Below are positions 47,663 to 56,302 of a stretch of 64,000 nucleotides of DNA, one piece after another. The notes under the pieces were generated by a model, which was not told the origin of the DNA, searched no databases, and saw only the letters and a list, made by a program, of their open reading frames with translations. This stretch comes from Pontibacter liquoris. GTDB lineage: Bacteria > Bacteroidota > Bacteroidia > Cytophagales > Hymenobacteraceae. The stretch's first letter is position 1. Every line of letters begins with the position of its first letter. The DNA lies in NCBI RefSeq assembly GCF_022758235.1, contig NZ_JALEBG010000001.1, positions 2,728,001 to 2,792,000 on the forward strand, written 5' to 3'. The translations under genes and the position numbers were made by a program.

Positions 47663-48703
47663 ATGAAAACCTGGATAAAACAACTATTCATACTCAGCGC
47701 ACTCTCGCTTGTGCTTTTTTCCTGTGAAAAAGACGAAGACAGAGCGATATTAAACGTAGGTGCTGCACCGGCACTTACTGCTTCTTCAACAAATCTTATT
47801 TTGCTGGAAGAAGCCGCAAAAAACGAGGCAATAACTCTTACCTGGACTGAGGCAGACTATGGATTTGATGCAGCGGTTAACTACCAGCTTCAGATCGATA
47901 CAGCCGGAGACAACTTTGTAAAGCCTTACAGTGCTGACCTGGGCAGTACGCTAAGCAAAACCTATACGGTAGAGGAGTTAAATACCTTAATGACAAAGTT
48001 AAAGTACACACCAGAAGAGCCTCAGGAAATTAAAATAAGAATCAAGGCCAGCGTGTCTGAATTCGTGGATCCTGTTTACTCCAATGTGGCTGCTGTTACG
48101 GTTACACCTTACTCCACGTTTATAGAGCCTACCTTTATTTATGTGCCGGGTGATTACCAGGGCTGGGCACCGGACAAAGCACCGGCACTGGTTTCAGTAG
48201 AAGCCAATGGCATCTATACAGGCATTATCAGCTTTGCAGGCACCAATAACCGGAAGTTTAAATTCACCCCTGAAAGAGACTGGGACATGGATTATGGTAT
48301 GGGCAGTACCCCGACCTCCCTGAAGGAGAAGGGTTCTGACCTGGAAGTGCCCGCCAACGATGTATATAAGATTACGGCCGACCTGAATAACCTTACCTGG
48401 TCATTTGCCCGATATTCCTGGGGTATTATTGGAGATGCTACTGCCGGTGGTTGGGATTCCGACCAAGACATGCAGTATGTGAACGGGGAAAGTATCTGGA
48501 AAGCTACTTTGATTCTGAAAGCCGGAAAAATAAAATTCAGGCTTAATGATGCATGGGACGTCAATTATGGCGATGATAATGTAGGTGATGATGCGCTGAA
48601 TGCAGGCGGGGCCGATATACCTGTAGCGTCAGCCGGCACCTATGAAATCACTTTCAAGCTAGATCAGGAGGGTGTAGCCAGCTACACCATTGTTAAAAAG
48701 TAA
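47663..48703 (+). CDS. susE: SusE/SusF-type surface starch-binding lipoprotein
   Basis: 346 residues. Lipobox LFSC (C21) followed by EKDED, a strong surface-export signal. An N-terminal SusE domain (about 28-150; LTWTEADYGFDAAVNYQLQI) and two similar carbohydrate-binding domains (about 168-250, YVPGDYQGWAPDKAPALVS; and 255-345, IIGDATAGGWDSDQDMQYV) with the exposed aromatics expected for starch binding. Third gene of the susCDE operon; it holds polymer at the surface. A separate susF is absent. Confidence 0.9.
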   Translation: MKTWIKQLFILSALSLVLFSCEKDEDRAILNVGAAPALTASSTNLILLEEAAKNEAITLTWTEADYGFDAAVNYQLQIDTAGDNFVKPYSADLGSTLSKTYTVEELNTLMTKLKYTPEEPQEIKIRIKASVSEFVDPVYSNVAAVTVTPYSTFIEPTFIYVPGDYQGWAPDKAPALVSVEANGIYTGIISFAGTNNRKFKFTPERDWDMDYGMGSTPTSLKEKGSDLEVPANDVYKITADLNNLTWSFARYSWGIIGDATAGGWDSDQDMQYVNGESIWKATLILKAGKIKFRLNDAWDVNYGDDNVGDDALNAGGADIPVASAGTYEITFKLDQEGVASYTIVKK

Positions 48704-48730
48704 TTTTTTCCTTTTCTGACCACATAGTAT

Positions 48731-48768
48731 ATAAACCCGGCAATTAACAGTTGCCGGGTTTATTTTTA
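48731..48768 (+). terminator. Intrinsic terminator after susE
   Basis: AAACCCGGCAA pairs with TTGCCGGGTTT, followed by ATTTTTAAA. It lies between susE and GH31, so the GH31 gene may depend on read-through or its own promoter. Confidence 0.88.
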
Positions 48769-48839
48769 AATGAATACCTGAACCTATTAATTTAAGTAAA
48801 ACGGATAGTATAAAAATTTCCTACAGAGCTATTCTCCTG

Positions 48840-51275
48840 TTGCTTGCCTTTCCGGCCTTCTATGTGCCGGCATTCGGACAAGCCAGCCCGGTACGACAGA
48901 TCGGTAACGTGACAGCCGTGACCGTGGACGGGCAGCAGGTAATGCTTACCACAGCCGGTAATGAGCACATCGTGCTCTCCGTTTACAGCCCTACCGTGGT
49001 GCGCGTGCGCATGGACAAAAACCCCTTGCCCGCCGACTTCTCTTACGCCGTGATCGCCGGGCCGCAGCCCACCAAAGCCACCATTACCCAGAACAGCAAC
49101 GAAGTAACGATTACCACAGACTCCCTGACGGCGCGCATTAGCAAAACGCCGTTTGCCGTGGCCTTTTATACCCGCGCGGGCAAGGTGATCAGCCAGGATG
49201 AGCAGGGGCTGACCACCTCCTGGATCGGCGAGGAGGTGACCACCTACAAGCACATGCAGGAAGGTGAGCGCTTTATCGGGCTGGGCGAAAAAACTGGTCC
49301 GCTGGACCGCAAAGGCATCGGCTATACGAACTGGAACACCGACGCCTACGGTTACGCGGCTACCCAGGACCCGATCTACGCCACCATTCCGTTTTATATC
49401 GGCATTCACCACGGGCTTAACTATGGCATTTTCCTGGATAATACCTACCAGAGCGATTTTAACTTTGGCGCCAGCAACAACCGTTTCTCCTCCATTGCGG
49501 CGCAGGGCGGCGAGATGGATTACTACTTTATCTACCACACCCGGGTAGCCGATATCATCACTTCCTACACCAGCCTGACGGGCCGCATGAACCTACCGCC
49601 GCTGTGGAGCCTGGGCTACCAGCAGAACCGCTACTCCTATTACCCTGAAACCGAGGTGATGCGCATTGCCCAGACGCTGCGCGAAAAGAAGATCCCGGCA
49701 GATGGCATCACGCTCGACATCCACTATATGGATGCCTATAAGCTCTTTACCTGGAACAAGGACCGCTTCCCCAATCCGGCCGCCATGAACAAAAAGCTGG
49801 AGGACATGGGCTTTAAGACCACCGTAATTGTGGACCCGGGCATTAAGGTGGAAGAAGGCTATGAGGCATATGAGAATGGCAAAAAAGCAGACATCTTCCT
49901 CAAGTATGTGGACGGGCAATACTATACCGGGCAAGTATGGCCGGGCTGGACGCACTTCCCTGACTTTACCAGCGAGAAAGGCCGTGCATGGTGGCGGGGG
50001 CAGGTAAAACGCTTTGCCGACGATGGCGTGGACGGCCTTTGGAACGACATGAACGAAATTGCAACCTGGGGCAACAAAATGCCGAACAACGTGCTGTTTA
50101 ACTACGACGGGCACCTGACCACCAGCAAAGAGGGCCACAACGTATATGGGCTGCAAATGGCACGCTCCAGCTACGAAGGCACCCGCGCTGCCATGCACAA
50201 GCGCCCGTTTATACTTACCCGGGCCGGCTATGCCGGTTTGCAGCGTTATGCCGCCCTATGGACGGGTGACAACCGCGCTGAAGACGACCACATGCTGACG
50301 GGCGTCCGGCTGCTGAGCAGCCTGGGTTTGAGCGGCGTTCCTTTTACGGGGATGGACATCGGTGGCTTTACCGGCAACCCCACTATCGGCCTGTATGCCC
50401 GCTGGATTCAGCTGGGCGCCTTTACGCCCTACTTCCGCAACCACACCGGTGTGAATACCAAATCGTCGGAGCCCTGGGCCTATGGCGAGGAAGTAACCGA
50501 AATTGCACGGAACTTCATCAACCTGCGCTACAAACTGCTGCCCTACCTGTATTCGACCTTTTATGAAGCCACGCAGAACGGCTTGCCGGTGGTACGCTCC
50601 CTGGCCATCAACTACACCCAAGATGCCAAGATCTACGATGTGCAGTTCCAGAACCAGTTCCAGTTTGGCGAGGCCTTTTTAGTGGCGCCCTTTGTGAGCA
50701 CGGTGAGCTATGGCAACGTATACTTTCCGCAGGGCAAGTGGTACAACCTGTATACCGGCGAGGTGGAAAACGGCAACCGGGAAAAAATCATCCCGCTGCC
50801 TACAAACAAAATACCGGTCTACGTAAAGGAAAGCAGCATCATTCCGATGCAATCGCTGGTGCAGACCACCGCCGAGAAGCCCACCGACACGCTGACGGTC
50901 AATATCTACAAAGGCAGCGTAAACAATACGTTCGTATACTATGAGGATGACGGCACCTCGTATGACTACGAGAAAGGCGACTTCTACAAGCGCTCCATCC
51001 GCTACGATGCCGGCCACGACACAATCACCTTCGAGAAAGCAGAAGGCAAGTATAGCTCCAACTTCAAAAACGTAAAAGTGGTGCTGCACGGCTTTGGCAA
51101 AGCTTCCAAAGTAAAAGTGAACGGCAGATCCGAAAAGCTCAGCGATGACTTCGTCTCCTTTATCACCCCGATCTCCCGCTTCGACCCACAGGGCACAGCC
51201 AACCCGGTGGAAGGCTACCCAGTGAAGCGCATTGTATTGAAGAACGACAACGACAAATTTACCATCAGTCTGTAA
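48840..51275 (+). CDS. GH31 alpha-glucosidase, periplasmic
   Basis: 811 residues from the first standard start codon (TTG). That start leaves only the last part of a signal peptide (MLAFPAFYVPAFGQ, no basic residues). The frame is open upstream, and from 48810 it reads I-K-I-S-Y-R-A-I-L-L-L-L-A-F, a perfect signal peptide if the ATA at 48810 served as, or replaced, an ATG. Domains: N-terminal GH31 sandwich (30-235), TIM barrel (240-590) with nucleophile D403 in LWNDMNEIA and the WTGDNRAEDDHM acid/base region, GMDIGGFTG, then proximal and distal C-terminal sandwiches. It releases glucose from non-reducing ends of imported maltodextrins, the next step after SusCDE. Confidence 0.92.
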   Translation: MLAFPAFYVPAFGQASPVRQIGNVTAVTVDGQQVMLTTAGNEHIVLSVYSPTVVRVRMDKNPLPADFSYAVIAGPQPTKATITQNSNEVTITTDSLTARISKTPFAVAFYTRAGKVISQDEQGLTTSWIGEEVTTYKHMQEGERFIGLGEKTGPLDRKGIGYTNWNTDAYGYAATQDPIYATIPFYIGIHHGLNYGIFLDNTYQSDFNFGASNNRFSSIAAQGGEMDYYFIYHTRVADIITSYTSLTGRMNLPPLWSLGYQQNRYSYYPETEVMRIAQTLREKKIPADGITLDIHYMDAYKLFTWNKDRFPNPAAMNKKLEDMGFKTTVIVDPGIKVEEGYEAYENGKKADIFLKYVDGQYYTGQVWPGWTHFPDFTSEKGRAWWRGQVKRFADDGVDGLWNDMNEIATWGNKMPNNVLFNYDGHLTTSKEGHNVYGLQMARSSYEGTRAAMHKRPFILTRAGYAGLQRYAALWTGDNRAEDDHMLTGVRLLSSLGLSGVPFTGMDIGGFTGNPTIGLYARWIQLGAFTPYFRNHTGVNTKSSEPWAYGEEVTEIARNFINLRYKLLPYLYSTFYEATQNGLPVVRSLAINYTQDAKIYDVQFQNQFQFGEAFLVAPFVSTVSYGNVYFPQGKWYNLYTGEVENGNREKIIPLPTNKIPVYVKESSIIPMQSLVQTTAEKPTDTLTVNIYKGSVNNTFVYYEDDGTSYDYEKGDFYKRSIRYDAGHDTITFEKAEGKYSSNFKNVKVVLHGFGKASKVKVNGRSEKLSDDFVSFITPISRFDPQGTANPVEGYPVKRIVLKNDNDKFTISL

Positions 51276-51286
51276 TTTTCTATCAA

Positions 51287-51319
51287 AGCTCCTGTACCCC
51301 AAACCTGCAGGAGCTTTTA
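51287..51319 (+). terminator. Intrinsic terminator after GH31 gene
   Basis: AAAGCTCCTG pairs with CAGGAGCTTTT about a dozen bases past the stop. Confidence 0.8.
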
Positions 51320-51380
51320 GCTTTACTAATTTCGAAAGCAGGTATAAACTTTCTGATTCCGTTAAAAGCGCTCCTCTTAC

Positions 51381-51441
51381 TGGCACAAGTTTTCTAACTT
51401 GTGTCTTTTAATGCTGTCGGGTTTGTAACCCAACTGTGCCA
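51381..51441. repeat. Two-hairpin palindromic element
   Basis: CACAAGTT/AACTTGTG (51384-51403) and GTCGGGTT/AACCCAAC (51416-51434, one mismatch) are enclosed by TGGCAC ... GTGCCA (51381 and 51436). The whole can fold as a cruciform. The left border (AAAGCGCT ... TACTGGCACAA) recurs near 63603-63627, which hints at a dispersed family. The rest of the 389-base gap shows only heptamer copies near 51491, 51611 and 51629. Confidence 0.6.
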
Positions 51442-51664
51442 AAGGGCCGTCAACTGGGACTAGGGCTGGCAAAGCAATGCTGCAACTATCAAGTATAAAT
51501 CGAAAGTCCAATGCCTTATAGCAGCGCATGGGAGGCCTCAAAAGAAATGAATCCGGAGATTCGGGCCAGCTAAAGAAGGAAGGATAAAATCTGCCTTTTT
51601 ATCAGGCCCTTTATACTTAGAAGGATCTTATACTTGCTGATGATCATTGTTAAACGACAAAATT

Positions 51665-53521
51665 ATGAAACTGAAACTCCTCTTTCTTACCTCCTGCTTC
51701 ATTTTAGCCACACAGCTCTATGCCCAAAAGCTGCCTAAGCTGGAGCGCGTGGAGCCTATGTTCTGGTGGGCGGGCATGCACAACCCCGAACTGCAGCTCA
51801 TCGTGCACGGCGACAACATTGCCGGGCGCGAGGTGAGCCTCAACTACCCCGGCGTGCAGCTGAAGCAAGTGCATAAAGTAGAAAACCCGAACTACCTCTT
51901 CCTCGACCTCATCCTCTCCCCTGAAGTTAAAGCCGGTTCCTTCCCGATCCGGTTCAAGCAGAAAGGCACAAAGGCGCTCACCTATACCTATGAGCTGCGC
52001 CAGCGCGAGCAGCGCCCCAACCGCATTGCGCCGGTAACAAGCGCCGATTTCATTTACCTGATCATGCCCGACCGCTTTGCCAACGGCAATCCGAAAAATG
52101 ATGTGCTCAAGGGGATGCAGGAAACAACGCTAGCCCGCGACTCGATGTATTACCGCCATGGCGGCGATCTGCAGGGCATCCTGAACCACCTGGATTATTT
52201 GCAGGAGCTGGGCGTGACGGCGCTTTGGCTGAACCCGGTGCTGGAAAACGACCAGCCCCAGGCCTCCTACCACGGCTATGCTAACACTGAGAATTACCGG
52301 ATTGACCCACGCTTTGGCAGCAACGAGCTCTACCGCCAGCTAGGTGACGAGCTGGAGAAGCGCCACATGAAGCTCATAAAGGACGTCGTACCCAACCACG
52401 TGGGCAGCCAGCATTGGACTGTAAAAGACATGCCGATGAAAGATTGGGTGCACCAGTGGCCAGTGTTCACGAAGTCCAACTTCCGGGACCAGCCTGTGTT
52501 TGACCCTTATGCCTCCGAAGCCGATAAAGAACGCATGCAGAACGGCTGGTTCGATAAGCACATGCCCGACATGAACCAGGACAACCCTTTTGTGCAGCAC
52601 TACATTACTCAGAGCAACATCTGGTGGATAGAGTATGCCGGCGTGGACGGTTTCCGCATCGACACTTACTCCTATAATGAACCGAAGTATATGGCAAGCT
52701 GGGGCAAGGCCTTACAGGACGAGTATCCCGGTTATCACTCATTTGGCGAAACCTGGGTGCGCGGGGTGCCCAACCAGGTATACTTTACCCAAGGCAATAC
52801 CGTGAACCGCGGCCTGGACACCCACCTGCCCGGTGTAACCGATTTCCAGACGCTCTGGGGCATACAGGCCGCCATGAACGAGAAATTCAACTGGGACGAC
52901 GGCGTGATCAAGCTTTATACTACCCTGGCCCAGGATTACCAGTACCAGGACCCGACCCGCAACGTGGTGTTCCTGGATAACCACGACATGAGCCGCTGGT
53001 ATTCGGTGGTGGGCGAAGACCTGAACAAGTATAAATCCGGTATTGCCTGGCTGCTGACCACACGTGGCATTCCGCAGCTCTACTATGGCACCGAGATCCT
53101 GATGAAGAATTTCTCGAACCCGGACGGCAAAGTGCGCGAAGATTTTAAGGGCGGCTGGCCCTCCGATAAGGTGAACAAGTTTACCGCCGGCGGCCGCACG
53201 GCACTGGAGAACGAGGCCTTTGATTACGTGAAAACACTGGCCACTTACCGTAAAAACAACTCCGTGCTGCAAACCGGCAAGCTGATGCAGTATGTGCCGG
53301 AAGAGGGTGTGTATACTTATTTCCGCTATAACTCCGCTAAAACCGTAATGGTAGTAATGAACACCAGCGAGAAAGCCCAGACCCTGAAAACCGATCGCTT
53401 TGCCGAGCGTATGCAGGGTTTTAGCAGCGCAACCGACATTGCCACCGGCCAGGCACTGCCTGATATCCGGTCGCTGACGCTGCCTGCCAAAACTACGTGG
53501 GTGCTGGAGTTGAAAAAATAA
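51665..53521 (+). CDS. SusA-like GH13 neopullulanase/cyclomaltodextrinase, periplasmic
   Basis: 618 residues from the ATG that gives the signal peptide MKLKLLFLTSCFILATQLYA; an upstream in-frame TTG is rejected. A cyclomaltodextrinase N-terminal domain (about 22-120; FWWAGMHNPELQLIVHG) precedes the GH13 barrel (about 125-520): nucleophile D333 in GFRIDTYSY, acid/base E362 in FGETWVRG, D441 in LDNHDMSR. A small C-terminal sandwich ends the protein. SusA-type enzymes cut imported maltodextrins and pullulan in the periplasm. Works with the GH31 gene upstream. Confidence 0.93.
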   Translation: MKLKLLFLTSCFILATQLYAQKLPKLERVEPMFWWAGMHNPELQLIVHGDNIAGREVSLNYPGVQLKQVHKVENPNYLFLDLILSPEVKAGSFPIRFKQKGTKALTYTYELRQREQRPNRIAPVTSADFIYLIMPDRFANGNPKNDVLKGMQETTLARDSMYYRHGGDLQGILNHLDYLQELGVTALWLNPVLENDQPQASYHGYANTENYRIDPRFGSNELYRQLGDELEKRHMKLIKDVVPNHVGSQHWTVKDMPMKDWVHQWPVFTKSNFRDQPVFDPYASEADKERMQNGWFDKHMPDMNQDNPFVQHYITQSNIWWIEYAGVDGFRIDTYSYNEPKYMASWGKALQDEYPGYHSFGETWVRGVPNQVYFTQGNTVNRGLDTHLPGVTDFQTLWGIQAAMNEKFNWDDGVIKLYTTLAQDYQYQDPTRNVVFLDNHDMSRWYSVVGEDLNKYKSGIAWLLTTRGIPQLYYGTEILMKNFSNPDGKVREDFKGGWPSDKVNKFTAGGRTALENEAFDYVKTLATYRKNNSVLQTGKLMQYVPEEGVYTYFRYNSAKTVMVVMNTSEKAQTLKTDRFAERMQGFSSATDIATGQALPDIRSLTLPAKTTWVLELKK

Positions 53522-53571
53522 GGTATGTTCTTTACTTTCACAGAAATCAAATGCAAAACAAAACCGCTCAT

Positions 53572-54765
53572 ATGAAAAAAAGTAACTCGCTGCTGCTGCT
53601 TGCCTTGTTTGGCAGCCTGAGCGTGAGCAGCCTGGTTGGCTGCAACCAGGAAAATAAAACGGACAACACCACGGTGGTTACTTCCTCAGAAGAAAAAAAT
53701 ACTATGGAGATTAAAAAAGAACCTTTCGGCACCACCCAGGACGGACAGCAGGTAAGCCTTTATACCCTTACCAACAAGAATGGCATGCAGGTAAAGATCA
53801 GCGACTTTGGCGGCATCATTACTTCCATTATCACCCCGGACCGTGACGGCAACATGGGCGACGTGGTACTGGGCTTCGACAGCATTTCGGGTTACCAGAG
53901 CCCGGCTTACGCCAAAAGCGGGCCATACTTCGGTGCCATCATCGGGCGGTACGGCAACCGCATTGCCAACGGTAAATTTCAGCTGGAAGGCACGCAATAC
54001 TCACTGGCCACTAACAATGGTCCCAACAGCCTCCACGGCGGCACGAAAGGCTTTGACAAGGTGATCTGGCACGTGGAGCCGATGGCCGACCAAAACGCGC
54101 TGAAACTGACCTACACCAGCAAGGACATGGAGGAAGGCTACCCCGGCAACCTGCAGACTACGGTGGTGTATACGTTAACCGACGACAACGCCCTCAAGAT
54201 CGATTACGAAGCCAAGACCGATAAGCCTACCGTACTGAACCTGACCAACCACAGTTACTTTAATTTGTCGGCCGGCAAGCAGGACGACATTCTGAACGAA
54301 GTACTGCAGGTGAATGCCGACAAATTTACTGCCGTGGACAAAAACCTGATCCCGACCGGCGAGCTGCAGCCTGTAAAAGGCACGCCACTGGACTTTTCGT
54401 CGCCGCAGGCCATCGGCCAGCGCATCAACCAGGTAGAGGGCGGCTATGATCACAACTTTGTGCTGAATGGCAAGCCAGGTTCGATGCAGCAGGCAGCCAC
54501 CCTATACGATCCTGAAAGCGGTCGTTTTATGGAAGTATCTACCACGCAACCGGGCATACAGGTATACAGCAGCAATTTCCTGGACGGCACCTTAACCGGT
54601 AAAAACGGCGAGAAGTACACCAAGCATTACGCTGTAGCGCTGGAAACCCAGCACTTCCCCGACTCGCCGAACCAGCCGGATTTTCCATCCACCACGCTCA
54701 AGCCAGGCGACACCTACCATGAAACCACCATCTTTAAATTCTCGGTCAAAGACAAAGACGAATAA
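53572..54765 (+). CDS. galM: Aldose 1-epimerase (mutarotase), lipoprotein
   Basis: 397 residues from the ATG giving MKKSNSLLLLALFGSL; upstream in-frame codons are not needed. Lipobox SLVGC, so it is a lipoprotein, unlike the cytoplasmic GalM of enterobacteria. Family motifs: IIGRYGNRIANGKF, NNGPNSLHGGTKGFDKV (with the catalytic His), LTNHSYFNLS (second His) and YDHNFVL; the catalytic base Glu is in VALETQHFPDSPNQP. It interconverts the alpha and beta anomers of sugars freed in the periplasm, so that transporters and kinases get the right form. Starts 50 bases after the SusA-like gene. Confidence 0.93.
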   Translation: MKKSNSLLLLALFGSLSVSSLVGCNQENKTDNTTVVTSSEEKNTMEIKKEPFGTTQDGQQVSLYTLTNKNGMQVKISDFGGIITSIITPDRDGNMGDVVLGFDSISGYQSPAYAKSGPYFGAIIGRYGNRIANGKFQLEGTQYSLATNNGPNSLHGGTKGFDKVIWHVEPMADQNALKLTYTSKDMEEGYPGNLQTTVVYTLTDDNALKIDYEAKTDKPTVLNLTNHSYFNLSAGKQDDILNEVLQVNADKFTAVDKNLIPTGELQPVKGTPLDFSSPQAIGQRINQVEGGYDHNFVLNGKPGSMQQAATLYDPESGRFMEVSTTQPGIQVYSSNFLDGTLTGKNGEKYTKHYAVALETQHFPDSPNQPDFPSTTLKPGDTYHETTIFKFSVKDKDE

Positions 54766-54800
54766 CCGAATCAATTCCCAGCAAGTATAAAACTGATCAG

Positions 54801-54835
54801 AAAGGTCCTTGGGCACTGTGCCGGAGGACCTTTTT
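54801..54835 (+). terminator. Intrinsic terminator after galM
   Basis: AAAGGTCC pairs with GGACCTTT around a GC-rich loop, followed by TTTCTGTT. Ends the long plus-strand sugar cluster. Confidence 0.85.
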
Positions 54836-54927
54836 CTGTTGAGGCAAGTATACCTTTTATACCCAACGGAATCCGCAGCTCGGGTTCCTACTTTGCCAGG
54901 CACAGAAACCAAACAGACCAGCACTTT

Positions 54928-55983
54928 ATGACCGACAAACCTGCCCCCGCCTACCTGCCCCTTACCATTACGGCTATTAAAGAGGAGATTCCCGGTTTTA
55001 AAACATTTGAATTTGGGGCGGAAGATGCAAAGGCGGTCCCCTACAAGCCGGGCCAGTACCTTACCTTTGTGCACCCGGGGCTTACGCAGGAAGTGCGGCG
55101 CTCCTACTCCATCATCTCGGCGCCGGCCCTGCAGGAGCCGCTGGCTATTGGCGTAAAACGGGTGGAGAATGGCTTTTATTCCCGCCGCCTGGTTGATAAC
55201 GCCCAGGTGGGCGATACCCTGCAAACCATTGGCGCCACCGGCCTGTTTACCTTGCCTGATGATATGACGCCTTACCGGCAGGTCTTTCTGCTGGCAGCCG
55301 GCAGCGGTATTACACCCATTTACGCGCTGCTTAAAACGCTGCTTTATACTTATCCGGCTATCCATGTCGTGCTGATTTACAGCAACAGCACGCCGCAGCA
55401 GATCATTTTCCGGGAGGAGCTGGAGCAACTGGCTATCAGGTTCCCGGCCCAATTGCGCATCGAGTTCCTACTCAGCAACTCCCCTGACCTGGCCCGCGCC
55501 CGCCTGTACAAAGACCTGTTGCAGGACCTTTTGCAGCAATATACCCTGGCGCCCTATGAGCAGGTGCTTTTTTATTTGTGTGGCCCGCTCACCTACATGC
55601 GGATGTGCTTTTATGCGCTGCGCCAAGTAAATGTGCCGGCTGATAACATCCGCAAAGAAAGCTTCAGCACCGCAAAGGTTGCGCCCCGCGTGCTGCCCCC
55701 CGACACGGAGCCGCATACGGTGACACTCCGCTTCCACGATAACAGCTATTCGTTGCAGGTACAACACCCCCAAACCATCCTGCAGAGCGCTAAGAAAGCC
55801 GGTATTGCTGTGCCGTATAGTTGCGAGGCGGGCAAATGCGGCAGTTGCGCCGCACGCTGTATCACAGGCCAGGTATGGCTCTCGTACAACGAGGTGCTGA
55901 CGGAAAAAGACCTGCAAAAAGGCCTCACCCTGACCTGCGTGGGCTACCCGGTTGGCGGCGATGTGGAATTGGAAATTCTGTAA
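54928..55983 (+). CDS. Ferredoxin-NADP reductase-type flavoprotein with C-terminal 2Fe-2S domain
   Basis: 351 residues. FAD-binding barrel (about 10-105; RRSYSIISAP flavin motif), NAD(P)-binding domain (110-235; FLLAAGSGITPIYALLKT, YLCGPLTYM) and a plant-type 2Fe-2S domain with C299, C304, C307 and C337 (YSCEAGKCGSCAAR, then LTCVG). It passes electrons from NAD(P)H through FAD and the cluster to an oxygenase, desaturase or hydroxylase. The layout equals that of PaaE, the phenylacetyl-CoA epoxidase reductase, but no paa genes are near, so the partner is unknown. Stands alone between the sugar cluster and an acetyltransferase gene. Confidence 0.88.
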   Translation: MTDKPAPAYLPLTITAIKEEIPGFKTFEFGAEDAKAVPYKPGQYLTFVHPGLTQEVRRSYSIISAPALQEPLAIGVKRVENGFYSRRLVDNAQVGDTLQTIGATGLFTLPDDMTPYRQVFLLAAGSGITPIYALLKTLLYTYPAIHVVLIYSNSTPQQIIFREELEQLAIRFPAQLRIEFLLSNSPDLARARLYKDLLQDLLQQYTLAPYEQVLFYLCGPLTYMRMCFYALRQVNVPADNIRKESFSTAKVAPRVLPPDTEPHTVTLRFHDNSYSLQVQHPQTILQSAKKAGIAVPYSCEAGKCGSCAARCITGQVWLSYNEVLTEKDLQKGLTLTCVGYPVGGDVELEIL

Positions 55984-56164
55984 GTCCCTACCTGGCAGCA
56001 TATAGTATAAAAGGCATATAATATTTTACTATATTGGCCAACGAAAACATGTTGGAGGCTGCAGCGAAGCAAGCAGGGGATACCTAATTATAGCTATTGT
56101 GCTGATAAACGTATAGTACTGGCTATAAAATAGGTTGGGTAAAATAAGAATCATAAAGTAAGCT

Positions 56165-56302
56165 ATGATACACTTAAACAAACTCTCCTTACTACGGGCA
56201 GATATGTATTGTGTGGAAGAGCATAACCTGCCTCTCATAAATGAAGCCGAGGCGGATGAATTCTTAAAGCTCATAAAGGATGAACATTCAGCTATATCTT
56301 GA
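56165..56302 (+). CDS. Short hypothetical ORF upstream of and overlapping nat
   Basis: 45 codons, starting MIHLNKLSLLRADMYC and ending LKLIKDEHSAIS, with an in-frame stop directly before the ATG. It overlaps the start of the acetyltransferase gene by 23 bases in a different frame, a layout seen for coupled leader ORFs, but it may also be the remnant of a longer gene. No family recognised. Confidence 0.3.
   Translation: MIHLNKLSLLRADMYCVEEHNLPLINEAEADEFLKLIKDEHSAIS

Noticed and set aside
54928..55983. Naming the 2Fe-2S reductase paaE
   Set aside because: The domain layout fits, but no other phenylacetate genes are near, so the pathway is not supported.
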